The translations under genes and the position numbers were made by a program. The notes beneath the pieces were generated by a model that did not search any database, was not told the origin of the DNA, and was given only the letters and a program-made list of their open reading frames with translations. A stretch of DNA of 64,000 bases from DATBHM01 sp963772375 (GTDB lineage Bacteria; Actinomycetota; UBA4738; JACQTL01): NCBI GenBank assembly GCA_963772375.1, contig CAVYXG010000001.1, positions 310,001 to 374,000 of the forward strand. The letters are read 5' to 3'. Shown here piece after piece: positions 41,751 through 51,539 of the stretch. Within the stretch, counting starts at the first letter, position 1. Every line of letters starts with the position of its first letter.

Positions 41751-43817
41751 CTACGGGTGGACTAGGAACACCCGCGCCGTGTCACCGCTCGCGACCCACA
41801 GGCCCTCCGGACCGACCGCTATGAACCGGGGGCTGGATCCGAAAGTCACCGAGCCCGTCTCCTTGCCGGTGTCGGGGTCGATCCGGACGAGCGAGTTGTT
41901 CCCGGACTTCGAGAGCCACACGGAGCCGAACCCCCCGATCACGTCGAACGACCCGCCGCCCACGTCCATGGTCTGGACGACCTTGTTCTTCGCCGGGTCG
42001 ATCTGAAACACCTGCGAGATCCCGTTCGTCACCCATACGGAGCCCGACACCTCCGCGACCTGGAACGCCTCGCCGTTGACCGGGATCTCGGCGGTCGGGG
42101 TGTTCGTCGCGGGGTCGATGCGGCTCACGCTCCCCTGCTCGTTCGCGACCCAGATGGAGTCGCTCCCGGCGGCGATGCCGTGCGGCACCCGGCCCGTGGC
42201 GATGCGGTCGACCACGTGGCCGTTCGGGTCCAGCCGGGTGACGGTGTTCGACGTGTCGTTCGTCACCCAGACCGAGCCGAACCCCTCCGTCACGCCGAAC
42301 GCGCCGCCCTGCATGTGGATGGCTTGGGGCCGGCCGCCCGCGGGGTCGAGCCGGTAGAGCGTCTGCCGCTCGTCGGTCACCCAAACGGAGCCGAGTCCCG
42401 CGGCGATCTCGAATGCGTTGTCGACGCCGTTCCTGGTCGCGAGCACCTTGTGGGTGTCGGGGTCGATCTGGGTGACGGTGCCGGAACCCTGGTTCGCCAC
42501 CCACACCGAGGTCGCGTCGCGCGCGACGCCGAACGGGAGCGACCCGACCTTCGTGTTCGCCTCGACGGCCGGGTGCGCACCGGGCGCGACGGGGCTCCCC
42601 GTGGGGCCCGTGGTCGGGGGGGTCGTCGGCGGCGCGGACGTCGCGGTCGTGGTCGGTGGCGTGGTGGCCGGGGCGGACGTGCCCCCGGCGCTCGTCGCCG
42701 GAGCCGGGGTGGTGGGCCCGGCCGACGGTCGGCCGCCCCTGGACACGGCGATCACGACGACCACCACCGCGATCACCGCGACCACGGCGGCGAACAGGGT
42801 GAACCAGCGGTTGCGCCCCTCGCCGACCGCAGCCTCCGGTGGCATCCCCCCGGACGGGTCGGACGGCGTCCCGCCGCTCGGCATGGCCGGCGGGCCCTGC
42901 GCGCCCGGAGGCGGAGCGCCCACGATCGGAGCGGGAGGAGGCGCCGCGATGGTGGGGGCCCGCCCCTGGTGCGCCGATGCCGCGTCCCGGGCCGCCTCGA
43001 TCATGTCGCCGCACGACGCGTACCGGTCGGCCGGCGACTTCGCCATGCCTCTGGCCACGACGGCGTCGAGTCCCGCCGGCAGCTCCGGCCTCGCCAGCGA
43101 CGGCTTCGGCGGCGGGTCGGTCAGGTGCGCTCCGATCAGCGCGCCCTGGGAGTCCCGCGGGAACGGCACGTCGCCGGTCAGACACTCGTACAGGACACAC
43201 CCCAGCGAGTACTGGTCGGCCCTGCCGTCGATGGTGGTGTTCTGGAACATCTCCGGCGCCGCGTAGTCGAGCGTCCCGACGAACACCCCCGTCTGCGTCA
43301 GCCGCGAGTTCCGGTCGATCTCCCGCACCAGACCGAAGTCGGTGAGGAACACCTCGTGGCCCCCATCGGGGCCGGTCCCCTCGCCGAGCATGATGTTGGC
43401 CGGCTTGACGTCCCGGTGGACGATCCCCGCCCCATGCGCGAGATCGAGCGCGCTCGCGACCGGCCCGAGGATGCGGAGCGTCGCCTGGGGCGACAGGGGT
43501 CCCGATTCCAGCAGGGTCGCCAGGTCGCTGCCCTCGACGTACTGCATCGCGATGAACAGGAGCCCGTCCTGCTCGCCCGCGTCGTACACCGGGATGATGT
43601 TCGGGTGGCGGAGCCGCGCGGCCATGCGCGACTCCCGGAGGAACCGCTCGCGGTAGGCGGCGTCGTTTGCCAGGTGGTCGGACAGCACCTTGAGCGCGAC
43701 CGATCGCTGGAGGTGGACGTGCTCGGCCAGGTACACGATGCCCATCCCGCCGCGGCCGAGCTCCTGCTCGACCCGGTAGGGGCCGATCTGCGACCCGATC
43801 CGCGGATCCCGGCTCAC
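41751..43817 (-). CDS. Ser/Thr protein kinase with extracellular beta-propeller
   Basis: 688 residues. Kinase domain (about 1-270): G-loop LGRGGMGIVYLAE, catalytic Lys in VALKVL, HRDVKPANIML, DFG as TDFGLVRE, and APE as YAAPEMF. A Pro-rich linker leads to one membrane helix (WFTLFAAVVAVIAVVVVVIAVS), a Pro/Thr-rich stalk, and a C-terminal propeller (about 420-688) of blades with the repeated motif GSVWVTN/SVWVAN, as in Vgb/NHL sensors. A surface sensor signalling to the cytosolic kinase is likely. GTG start with GGAGG upstream; 24 nt after the FHA-ABC gene, implying one operon. Confidence 0.93.
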   Translation of the reverse strand: MSRDPRIGSQIGPYRVEQELGRGGMGIVYLAEHVHLQRSVALKVLSDHLANDAAYRERFLRESRMAARLRHPNIIPVYDAGEQDGLLFIAMQYVEGSDLATLLESGPLSPQATLRILGPVASALDLAHGAGIVHRDVKPANIMLGEGTGPDGGHEVFLTDFGLVREIDRNSRLTQTGVFVGTLDYAAPEMFQNTTIDGRADQYSLGCVLYECLTGDVPFPRDSQGALIGAHLTDPPPKPSLARPELPAGLDAVVARGMAKSPADRYASCGDMIEAARDAASAHQGRAPTIAAPPPAPIVGAPPPGAQGPPAMPSGGTPSDPSGGMPPEAAVGEGRNRWFTLFAAVVAVIAVVVVVIAVSRGGRPSAGPTTPAPATSAGGTSAPATTPPTTTATSAPPTTPPTTGPTGSPVAPGAHPAVEANTKVGSLPFGVARDATSVWVANQGSGTVTQIDPDTHKVLATRNGVDNAFEIAAGLGSVWVTDERQTLYRLDPAGGRPQAIHMQGGAFGVTEGFGSVWVTNDTSNTVTRLDPNGHVVDRIATGRVPHGIAAGSDSIWVANEQGSVSRIDPATNTPTAEIPVNGEAFQVAEVSGSVWVTNGISQVFQIDPAKNKVVQTMDVGGGSFDVIGGFGSVWLSKSGNNSLVRIDPDTGKETGSVTFGSSPRFIAVGPEGLWVASGDTARVFLVHP

Positions 43818-43841
43818 GTCCGAACCACCTCCACGCGCACC

Positions 43842-46109
43842 TCAGCCCACCGGCGCCGGCGGCGGCGCCTGCACTGGGACCGCGGCGGCCGGTCCAGCCC
43901 GCGCCGGCGCCTGGAGCGAGCGGAGGTCTCGCCGGCGGAGGATCGCATACGCGCCGACCAGCGCGGCCACCGTCAACACGACCAGCATGAACGTGTTGAT
44001 CAGCCACGTGCCCGAACGGTGCTTCCACTGCCCGACCAGCTGGCGCTTGAACTCCAGCAATAGGTCCTTCTGGAACAGCCGGGGGTTCGTGTTGATGAGG
44101 TCGGCGTGCTCGGCGGCGGCCACGATGATCGCGAGTCGGGCCCGGATGAGGTTCATGTCCACGGTCGACGCTGATGCGGACATCCCCCACTGCCCGCTCG
44201 TGACCAGGCTCAGCTGCCCCACCACCGGGGCGTTGGCCGGGAAGAAGCCCCCGCACAGCACCAGCTGCGGGACGATCAGGATCGGGACCATCGTGAGCGC
44301 CTTTTCGGCGCTCTTCGACAGCGCCGACACCAGCAGCCCGAGGGCCATGCCGGCGAGCCCGGTCAGCGCCACGTCGACCATGAGCTCCGCCTTGGGGTCG
44401 GCCAGCAGCGCCCCCCGCGCGCCGGACGCGTCGGCCACGAGGAAGTTCGGGTCGGAGACGTGCGCGAAGACCTTCTGCCGGGCGAGCCCGATCGCGACCA
44501 TGATGATGGCCTGGATGACCGTGAAGGTCCCCAGCACAACGACCTTCGAGGTCAAGTACGCCGAGATCGACAGCCCAACCGCGCGTTCCCGCCGGTAGAC
44601 GGGCATCTCCTTCACGATCTCCTGGACTCCGTTCAGGATGCCGAGCCAGGTCGCGGCCAGGACGAGCGTGAGGACGATGACCAGCGCCTCGGGCGCGTGC
44701 GCCACCCCGAGCCGCCCGGGGCCGAACATGACGAAGAGGAGCAGTCCGATCACCGGCGCCTGGAGCACCAGCAGCAGCAGGTACTTCCGGTCGGCCGCGA
44801 TCAGCCGGAGGTACCGCCGGACGAGGATCGAGAGCTGTTGCATCCACGGCTGCATGCGGGGCGGCGACGCCGGCACGGTCGCCCCCGGCGCCGCCCGGAC
44901 CCGGGCACGGCTCTCCAGCGGGCGGGCCACGTACTCCGCGTACGCCGGCGAGGCCCGGAAGCGCGCCCCCCAGTCCACTTCGAGGTTCTCCTCCAGCGAG
45001 GTGAACACGTCGGCGTACGCCCTGCCGGCGCCCTCGGCCTCGAAGTTCGCCATGGCGTCGCCCGGGGGGCCGTAGAAGGCGACCTTCCCGCCGGGCGCCA
45101 TGAACAGCACCCGGTCGCACAGGTGGAGCGATTGCGTCGAGTGCGTCACGACGATGACGATCCGCCCGCCCTTCGCGAGCTCCTGCAGCAGCGCCATCAC
45201 CTGGCGCTCGTTGCCGGGGTCGAGCCCGGAGGTCGGCTCGTCGAGGAACAGCAGGGACGGCTTGGTGAGCAGCTCGAGGGCCACGCTGACCCGCTTGCGC
45301 TGGCCCCCCGACAGCTTCGCGATCTGGGTCGCGGCGCGGTCGTCGAGGTCGAGTTCCTCGAGCACCTCCTGGATGCGCGCGGACCGTTCCCGCTTCGTCA
45401 CGTCCGGGGGGAAGCGCAGCTGCGCCGCGTATTCGAGCGCCCGACGCACGATGAGGAGCGGATGGAGGATGTCGTCCTGCGGGACGAACCCGATCCGCTG
45501 CCGGAGGTCGTCGTAGGACCGGTACAGGTCGCGGCCGCCGTACAGGACGGCCCCCGACGTCGCCGGGCGGAACCCGTTGAGCGCGTTGGTCAGCGTTGAC
45601 TTCCCGGCGCCGGACGGACCCACGATCGCCAGCAGGCTGGACGGTCCGAGCGAGAAGCTGACGTCGGACAGGATGACCTTGCCGTCCTCCGTGGCCACCG
45701 TGAGACCGAGCGCCTCGAGGAAGGCCTGGCCCTCGTCGACGTACCCCTCGAGCCGCCCGCCGGTGAACCGCAGCAGGTGCCGCCCGAGGGTGATCACGGC
45801 GCCCTCGTCGACGCGAACCCGATGGATGCGCATGCCGTTGACGAACGTCCCGTTCGCGCTTCCCTGGTCGGTGAGGACGAACGAGCCGTCCGACGCGCGC
45901 TCCAGCACCGCATGGTGCGCCGAGACGGTGAGGTCGGCGAGCACGATGTCGTTGTCCGGAGCCCGACCGATCGCCACGCGCTGGCCGGTGGGGGCGTGCA
46001 CCTCGGCCGGAGGACCGAGCTGGATGGGAGGCGGTGGCGGTGGCGCGCCGGGGGCCCGCCCGAACCCCTCCGGCGTGGGCGGCACTGACTGTTCGGTCGT
46101 TTCGGACAC
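43842..46109 (-). CDS. FHA-domain ABC transporter fused to ABC-2 permease
   Basis: 755-residue fusion like mycobacterial Rv1747 or the ABCG half-transporters. The N-terminal FHA domain (about 25-115; VAIGRAPDNDIVLADLTVSAHHAVLE, ANGTFVNG) binds phospho-Thr. The ABC domain (about 130-350) has Walker A GPSGAGKST, signature LSGGQRKRVSVALEL and Walker B LLFLDEPTSGLDP. Six membrane helices follow in an ABC-2 permease (about 430-735), with a Pro-rich end. In M. tuberculosis the PknF kinase phosphorylates Rv1747; here the kinase gene directly follows, making a phospho-regulated exporter likely. Substrate unknown. Confidence 0.92.
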   Translation of the reverse strand: MSETTEQSVPPTPEGFGRAPGAPPPPPPIQLGPPAEVHAPTGQRVAIGRAPDNDIVLADLTVSAHHAVLERASDGSFVLTDQGSANGTFVNGMRIHRVRVDEGAVITLGRHLLRFTGGRLEGYVDEGQAFLEALGLTVATEDGKVILSDVSFSLGPSSLLAIVGPSGAGKSTLTNALNGFRPATSGAVLYGGRDLYRSYDDLRQRIGFVPQDDILHPLLIVRRALEYAAQLRFPPDVTKRERSARIQEVLEELDLDDRAATQIAKLSGGQRKRVSVALELLTKPSLLFLDEPTSGLDPGNERQVMALLQELAKGGRIVIVVTHSTQSLHLCDRVLFMAPGGKVAFYGPPGDAMANFEAEGAGRAYADVFTSLEENLEVDWGARFRASPAYAEYVARPLESRARVRAAPGATVPASPPRMQPWMQQLSILVRRYLRLIAADRKYLLLLVLQAPVIGLLLFVMFGPGRLGVAHAPEALVIVLTLVLAATWLGILNGVQEIVKEMPVYRRERAVGLSISAYLTSKVVVLGTFTVIQAIIMVAIGLARQKVFAHVSDPNFLVADASGARGALLADPKAELMVDVALTGLAGMALGLLVSALSKSAEKALTMVPILIVPQLVLCGGFFPANAPVVGQLSLVTSGQWGMSASASTVDMNLIRARLAIIVAAAEHADLINTNPRLFQKDLLLEFKRQLVGQWKHRSGTWLINTFMLVVLTVAALVGAYAILRRRDLRSLQAPARAGPAAAVPVQAPPPAPVG

Positions 46110-46214
46110 GGTCGGCTTGGCCTCCCCCTCGGCGGGCGTCGTGGCGGGGAGGCTAGACGGGGCGGCTCGGCACGGTCAAGGAAGGGCGGCGCGGGCCGGT
46201 TCGGCGGACCGGCG

Positions 46215-46220
46215 TATCCT
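46215..46220 (+). promoter_or_regulatory. -10 box for leaderless S9 peptidase gene
   Basis: TATCCT followed by 7 nt and ATG (46228). Confidence 0.5.
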
Positions 46221-46227
46221 GCCGTGC

Positions 46228-48219
46228 ATGGAGCGAGACCTGCGTTCGACGCCGCTGTACCGAGAGATCGAGGAGCACTTCCGGAGGGCCCTGGAGCCCG
46301 GCTTCGGCCGGATCTCCGGGGCCATGGACCCCGCACCGTCCCCCGACGGGGGAACAGTGGCGGTCACCGGGGCCCGGCTGGACAAGCTCGAGGGGACCCC
46401 CGACACCCGCATCTGTCTGATCGACCTGGAGTCGGGCGACCTCCGCGAGGCCACCGGCGGCCCGCATCACGACCGGCTGCCGAAGTGGTCCCCGGACGGC
46501 TCGCGGCTGGCGTTCCTGTCGGACCGGGCCGAACCGGGGCGCTTCCAGCCGTACCTCCTCGAGGCCGGGCGGGTCGGTGAGGCGCGGGGCGCGCCGGCGG
46601 TCGATGGGACCCTGGAGTATCTCGCCTGGTCGCCGGACGGCGCGTCGGTGCTGCTCGGCGTGGCCGGCCTGGGGGCCGACAAGGCGGGCGCGGAGGGCTC
46701 CGGCACCACCTCGAGCGGCTCGGACGACCTCCCCGGCTGGATCCCCGACGTGGAGGGGACGGACGACGCGGCCGACCGCCGGCGGGCCGACCTGTGGGAC
46801 GTGGCGGCGGGGACCGTCAGGACGGTCTCCCCCGAGGGGCTGAACGTGTGGGAGGCGGCGTGGTGCGGTCCCGGCACGATCGCCGCCGTCGCCTCCGAGG
46901 GATCGGGCGAGGAGGCGTGGTACGGGTCCCGGCTCGTGATCGTGGACGTCGAGACCCGGGAGCCCCGCGACGTGTACACGTCGGGCCGCGTCGACCGACA
47001 GATCGCCATGCCGGCCGCGTCCCCCTCCGGCGGACGGATCGCCCTGGTGGAGGCGCTGGCCAGCGACCGCGGCGTGGTCGCCGGCGACGTGGTGCTGGTC
47101 GACCCGGCCTCCGGCTCCTCGACGCGCGCCGACTCGGCGGGGACCGACGTCACGTGGATCGCCTGGCGCGACGACGACCGCCTCTTCTACGCCGGCCAGC
47201 GCGGCCTGGACACGGTGGTCGGCGACATCGACACGGCCACCGGCACGGCAACCGAGCTGTGGGCGAACGGCGAGTCGTTCGGCCAGCGGTACCCGGAGGC
47301 CGAGCCCCTGGGCGACGGGTTCGTCGCCGTGCTGGAGAGCTACGACCGTCCGCCGGAGTTCGCCGTGTTCCGCGACGGCAAGTTCGAGACGGTGCGATCA
47401 ATGGCCCACGAGGGGCACCGCCACGTGAGCCAGAACGGCGGCCGGCTCGAACGGGTCGCCTGGCCGGCGGGGGACGGCCGGGACATCGAGGGGCTGCTGC
47501 TCGTCCCGGACGGCCCCGGGCCGCACCCGTTGCTCGTCCACGTGCACGGCGGCCCGGTCTGGGCGTACCGGAACAAGTGGGCGCTCGGCTACTCGCTGAC
47601 CCCGCTGCTCGTGTCGCGCGGATACGCCGTGCTCCAACCCAACCCCCGCGGGTCGGCCGGGCGGGGGCAGGAGTTCGCCGATCTCGTCGTGGGGGACATG
47701 GGCGGCGACGACGCGACGGACGTCCTCGCCGGCGTCGAGGCGCTGATCGAACGCGGCGTCGCCGACCCCGAGCGCGTCGGCGTGTTCGGCGGGAGCTACG
47801 GCGGCTTCATGGCGGCCTGGCTGCCGACGCAGAGCGAGCGGTTCGCCGCCTCCGTGGCCATCTCGCCCGTGACCGACTGGTACAGCCAGCACTGGAACAG
47901 CAACATCGGGGCCTGGGACGCGGAGTTCCTGAAGTCGAACCCGGCCTCCCCCGGCGGCTCGTACTTCGAGCGGAGCCCGGTGATGTTCGCGTCGAGGGTG
48001 ACGACGCCCGTCCTGCTGACGGCCGGCCTCCAGGACCGGTGCACGCCGCCCGGGCAGGCCGTCGAGTTCTATCGGGCGCTCCGGGAGCACGGCGTGGAGA
48101 CCGAGGTCGTCATCTACCCGCAGGAGGGCCACGGCGTTCGGAACATGCCGGCGGTGTTCGACTACTGCACGCGCATCGTCGGGTGGTTCGAACGGTTCAT
48201 GCCGGCGAGGCCGTCGTGA
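46228..48219 (+). CDS. S9-family prolyl-oligopeptidase-like peptidase
   Basis: 663 residues without a signal peptide. An N-terminal beta-propeller of TolB/WD40-like blades (PAPSPDGGTVAVTG; LPKWSPDGSRLAFLSDR; LEYLAWSPDGASVLLG) is followed by an alpha/beta-hydrolase domain. The catalytic Ser is in FGGSYGGFMAAW; the Asp and His lie in AGLQDRCTPP and PQEGHGVRN. The pattern fits acylaminoacyl-peptidase or dipeptidyl-peptidase-like S9C enzymes acting on short peptides. A -10 box lies 7 nt before the ATG (leaderless). The last codons overlap the next gene's GTG by 4 nt. Confidence 0.9.
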   Translation: MERDLRSTPLYREIEEHFRRALEPGFGRISGAMDPAPSPDGGTVAVTGARLDKLEGTPDTRICLIDLESGDLREATGGPHHDRLPKWSPDGSRLAFLSDRAEPGRFQPYLLEAGRVGEARGAPAVDGTLEYLAWSPDGASVLLGVAGLGADKAGAEGSGTTSSGSDDLPGWIPDVEGTDDAADRRRADLWDVAAGTVRTVSPEGLNVWEAAWCGPGTIAAVASEGSGEEAWYGSRLVIVDVETREPRDVYTSGRVDRQIAMPAASPSGGRIALVEALASDRGVVAGDVVLVDPASGSSTRADSAGTDVTWIAWRDDDRLFYAGQRGLDTVVGDIDTATGTATELWANGESFGQRYPEAEPLGDGFVAVLESYDRPPEFAVFRDGKFETVRSMAHEGHRHVSQNGGRLERVAWPAGDGRDIEGLLLVPDGPGPHPLLVHVHGGPVWAYRNKWALGYSLTPLLVSRGYAVLQPNPRGSAGRGQEFADLVVGDMGGDDATDVLAGVEALIERGVADPERVGVFGGSYGGFMAAWLPTQSERFAASVAISPVTDWYSQHWNSNIGAWDAEFLKSNPASPGGSYFERSPVMFASRVTTPVLLTAGLQDRCTPPGQAVEFYRALREHGVETEVVIYPQEGHGVRNMPAVFDYCTRIVGWFERFMPARPS

Positions 48220-49361
48220 CGGACTTCGAGTCCTACCGGGACGAGTTCCCGGTCCTGAGGGACAAGGCCTACCTGATCAGCGCGTCCCTGGGTCCGGTGT
48301 CGCGCCGGGCCCAGCGGTACCTCCAGGAGTACGTCGACGCGTGGGGCACCGACGGCGCGCCCGACCCCGTGTGGATGGACCACATCTTCCCGCGGATGCG
48401 ATCGGTGAAGGCGACGTTCGCCGCGCTGGTGGGCGCGGAGCCGGCCGAGCTCGCCATCACGACGAACGTGTCGCTCGCGCTGTCGACCATCGCGTCGTGC
48501 CTCGACTTCTCCGGCGAGCGCAATCGCCTGGTGCTGTCCGAGTTGGACTTCCCTACCGACGGCCACGTGTGGCTGGCGCAGGAACGCCGGGGCGCGGAGG
48601 TCGTGTGGCTGGAGTCACCGGACGGCCTGACGGTGCCGCTGGAGTTCTACGCCGAGGCCATCGACGAACGAACGGCCGCCGTCTGCATCAACCGCGTCCT
48701 GTACCGGTCTTCGACGCTGGTCGACGCCAAGGAGATCGCGCGCATGGCCCGGGAGGCCGGCGCGTGGTCGGTGGTCGACGACTTCCACGGGGCCGGGATC
48801 GTGCCGGTCGACGTCCACGACCTGGGGTGCGACTTCTACACGACCGGCGTGCTGAAGTGGCTCCTCGGCGGGCCGGGGCTGACGTTCCTCTATGCGCGGC
48901 ACGACCTGCTCCCCTCGCTGCACCCGGCCATCACCGGGTGGATGGCCCAGGAGGAGCCGTTCGCGTTCGACCACAAGCACCTCAAGCCCCACCCGACCGC
49001 CCGCCGGCTGGAGTCGGGGACGCCGCCGGCGCCGGTCGCGTTCATCGCGCAGGGCGGGCTCGACATCATCACGGAGGTCGGCCCGTCGAACATCCGGCCC
49101 CGGATCGGCGAGCTGTCCGACTACGTGATCGCCCGGGCCGGCGAGGCCGGCCTTCCGGTTCGCTCGCTCCCCGACTGGCGCCTCCGCGGGGGCCTGGTGA
49201 ACATCGGCGTCGGGACCGACGCCGAGAAGGTCTGCCACGCCCTGTTCGAACGCGACGTCTGCGTGGATTTCCGGGGCGATGGCATCCGCGTGTCGCCGCA
49301 CTTCTTCTCGACCCACGGGGACGTCGACCGCCTGTTCGAGGCGCTCCGCGACATCCTGTAG
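48216..49361 (+). CDS. Class V aminotransferase-fold PLP enzyme
   Basis: 381 residues of the cysteine desulfurase/kynureninase superfamily. Substrate-side FPTDGHVWLAQ and VDDFHGAGIVPVDV (PLP-stacking Asp-x-x-His-like) precede the PLP Lys in DFYTTGVLKWLLGGPGLTFLY. It has no SufS/NifS Cys-loop signature; the reaction may be a C-S or C-C lyase or an aminotransferase and cannot be read off. GTG 48216 overlaps the S9 peptidase stop (GTGA), indicating coupled expression. An FAD monooxygenase follows 42 nt later. Confidence 0.85.
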   Translation: MTDFESYRDEFPVLRDKAYLISASLGPVSRRAQRYLQEYVDAWGTDGAPDPVWMDHIFPRMRSVKATFAALVGAEPAELAITTNVSLALSTIASCLDFSGERNRLVLSELDFPTDGHVWLAQERRGAEVVWLESPDGLTVPLEFYAEAIDERTAAVCINRVLYRSSTLVDAKEIARMAREAGAWSVVDDFHGAGIVPVDVHDLGCDFYTTGVLKWLLGGPGLTFLYARHDLLPSLHPAITGWMAQEEPFAFDHKHLKPHPTARRLESGTPPAPVAFIAQGGLDIITEVGPSNIRPRIGELSDYVIARAGEAGLPVRSLPDWRLRGGLVNIGVGTDAEKVCHALFERDVCVDFRGDGIRVSPHFFSTHGDVDRLFEALRDIL

Positions 49362-49403
49362 CTCCCTTGCCACGCCCGGCCGGGGCGGTCGAGACTTGGC
49401 CGC

Positions 49404-50627
49404 ATGGAACGCGTCGACGTCGCGGTCGTGGGGGCGGGTCAGGCCGGCCTGTCCACCAGCCACGAGCTGACGCGGCTCGGCGTGGAGCACGTGGTCCTCG
49501 AACGGGGCCGCGTGGCCCAGACCTGGCGCGATCGGTGGGACTCGTTCTGCCTGGTCACGCCGAACTGGTCGATCCTGCTGCCTGGCGGCCACTACGACGG
49601 CCGCGACCCGGACGGCTACCTGCTCCGCGACGACCTGGCCGCGTTCATCGCGGGGTACGCCTCGAGCTTCGACGCTCCGGTCCGCGAGCACACCGAGGTC
49701 TCCGGGATCGCCGGCGATCGCGACCACGGATTCGCGCTGCCGACATCGAACGGCGAGCTCCTGGCCCGCCGTGTCGTGCTGGCCACCGGCGCGTACCCCC
49801 GGCCGCACCTTCCGCACGCCGCAACGCTCCCGCCGGAGGTGTTCCGGATCGGCGTGGAGGAGTACACGAACGAGGGCGACCTGCCGCCCGGGCGGGTGCT
49901 GGTCGTGGGGAGCGGACAGTCGGGATGCCAGCTGGCGGAGGAGTTCCTCGACGCCGGCCGCGAGGTCGTGGTGGCGTGCGGCCGGGCGCCGTGGGTCCCC
50001 CGGCGCGTCACCGGGCGCGACGTGGTCTGGTGGGTCCGGAACAGCGGCTTCATGGACGGCGGGCTCGAGACGCTCACGGAGCCCGGCGACCGCCTCACGG
50101 CGAACATCCTGTCGACGGGGCACGGGGGCGGGCACGACCTGCACTACCGGACGCTCCGGGCACGGGGGGCGACGCTGGCCGGCCGGTTCCTCGGAGCGGA
50201 CGGCGGGCGCGTGCGGTTCGCCGGCGATCTCGCGGCGAGCGTGGCGTGGGGCGACGGACGGTACCTCCAGCTCCGAGAGGTGTTCCGACGGTTCGCCGCC
50301 GAGCTCGGGATCGACCCGCCGGACATGCCCGATCCCGAGCCGTTCGACGCGACCGAGGCCCCGGAGGAGATGGACCTGGCGTCGTTCGGTTCGGTGGTGT
50401 TCGCCGGGGGGTTCCGGCCCGACTACTCGTGGCTGCCGTGGACCGGCGTGGTCGACGACCTCGGCTATCCGCTGCACCGGGACGGGCAGAGCACCGCGGT
50501 GCCCGGGCTGTGGTTCGTCGGCGTGCACTTCCTGCGCAAGCGGAAGTCCTCGCTGCTGATGGGCGTCGGCGAGGACGCGACCATGGTCGCCGAGGGCATC
50601 CGGACCGACCTCGACGGCGCGCCCTGA
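49404..50627 (+). CDS. Flavin-containing monooxygenase-like protein
   Basis: 407 residues with two Rossmann motifs: FAD-binding VAVVGAGQAGLST near the N-terminus and NADPH-binding VLVVGSGQSGCQLAEEF near 165. The TWRDRWDSFCLVTPNW and C-terminal GLWFVGVHFLRKRKSSLLMGVGEDA segments fit the YhhX/CzcO-like FMO group common in actinobacteria. It would oxidise a small N- or S-containing or carbonyl compound. GAGACT sits 7 nt before the ATG, a weak leaderless -10. It ends 10 nt from the convergent hydrolase gene. Confidence 0.88.
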   Translation: MERVDVAVVGAGQAGLSTSHELTRLGVEHVVLERGRVAQTWRDRWDSFCLVTPNWSILLPGGHYDGRDPDGYLLRDDLAAFIAGYASSFDAPVREHTEVSGIAGDRDHGFALPTSNGELLARRVVLATGAYPRPHLPHAATLPPEVFRIGVEEYTNEGDLPPGRVLVVGSGQSGCQLAEEFLDAGREVVVACGRAPWVPRRVTGRDVVWWVRNSGFMDGGLETLTEPGDRLTANILSTGHGGGHDLHYRTLRARGATLAGRFLGADGGRVRFAGDLAASVAWGDGRYLQLREVFRRFAAELGIDPPDMPDPEPFDATEAPEEMDLASFGSVVFAGGFRPDYSWLPWTGVVDDLGYPLHRDGQSTAVPGLWFVGVHFLRKRKSSLLMGVGEDATMVAEGIRTDLDGAP

Positions 50628-50637
50628 CGCTTCGGAG

Positions 50638-51492
50638 TCAGCGCCCGATTCCCCCCACGAACCGCAGGATCGTCGACCGAACCACCGCCGAGAAGTCCTG
50701 GTCGTCGAAGAAGTCGGTGCCGTGGGTGCCGGAGTCCAGGACGACGGCCCGGACGGGCGGCGCGGCCGCGCGCCGCCACCTCGGGACGTAGGGCCCGGCC
50801 GACGGATCGTTCGCCCCGGCGACGAACAGCTTCGGCGCCCGGATCGCGTGGATCACTTCGCTCGTGATGTCGTACGGGGGGAAGAACGACACCGCCGACA
50901 GCGTGAACACGCCGTCGACCGCGTCGGGATGCCTCGACGCGACCCACAGCGAGGCGGTGCCGCCCAGGCTGGCGCCGCCGATCACGACGCGGTCGGCCCC
51001 GTGCTCGCGCAGATACGCCACCGCCCCCAGGATGTCCCGGTCGACCGCGCCGGGGTTCAGCCTCCCGTGCGAGCAGCTGCCGATGCCGCCGGGGCAGGTG
51101 CCGCGGCTGTCGTAGGTCAGCGCCCGGATCCCGTGGTCGGCGAGGATCGAGGCCATCCACCACCACGGCTCCTGGTCGCTCCGGATCATGTGCGACAGCA
51201 CCACCGCCGTCGTGCCCGAGCCGAAGAGCCGCCCGGCCAGCCGGATCCCATCGGAGGATTCGAACGTCACCGCCCGGGACCCCGCCACCAGCGAGGCGTC
51301 GCTCGGCGTTCGCAGCGGCTGGACGGCCGGCGTTGGGCTGGACAAGGGCGACAGCGGAGGCGATGCGGACGTCGACGTCGGAACCGCGGCCGATGTCCCG
51401 GGGGGCGGAGGACCGTCGTTCGACGCGGCGCTGCATGCTCCGAGGATCAGCGCAGCGAACGCGAACGCGAGGAGCCTACGAGTGGAACCCAC
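50638..51492 (-). CDS. Lipoprotein alpha/beta hydrolase
   Basis: 284 residues. The signal RRLLAFAFAALILGAC ends in a lipobox Cys, followed by a Ser/Thr/Pro linker (about 20-60). The hydrolase core has VVLSHMIRSDQEPWWWMASILADHGIRALTYDSRG, nucleophile elbow IGGASLGGTAS, and a C-terminal Asp/His pair (GANDPSAG, DSGTHGTDFF). A CPGGIGSC pair may be a disulfide. Likely a cell-surface esterase or peptidase. GTG 51492; it lies 47 nt after the amidohydrolase gene, probably in one operon. Confidence 0.82.
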   Translation of the reverse strand: MGSTRRLLAFAFAALILGACSAASNDGPPPPGTSAAVPTSTSASPPLSPLSSPTPAVQPLRTPSDASLVAGSRAVTFESSDGIRLAGRLFGSGTTAVVLSHMIRSDQEPWWWMASILADHGIRALTYDSRGTCPGGIGSCSHGRLNPGAVDRDILGAVAYLREHGADRVVIGGASLGGTASLWVASRHPDAVDGVFTLSAVSFFPPYDITSEVIHAIRAPKLFVAGANDPSAGPYVPRWRRAAAPPVRAVVLDSGTHGTDFFDDQDFSAVVRSTILRFVGGIGR

Positions 51493-51539
51493 GTTCCTTG
51501 TGTACGACGTCCCGGGGGCGCGTGGGTTGCGCGGGTCGT

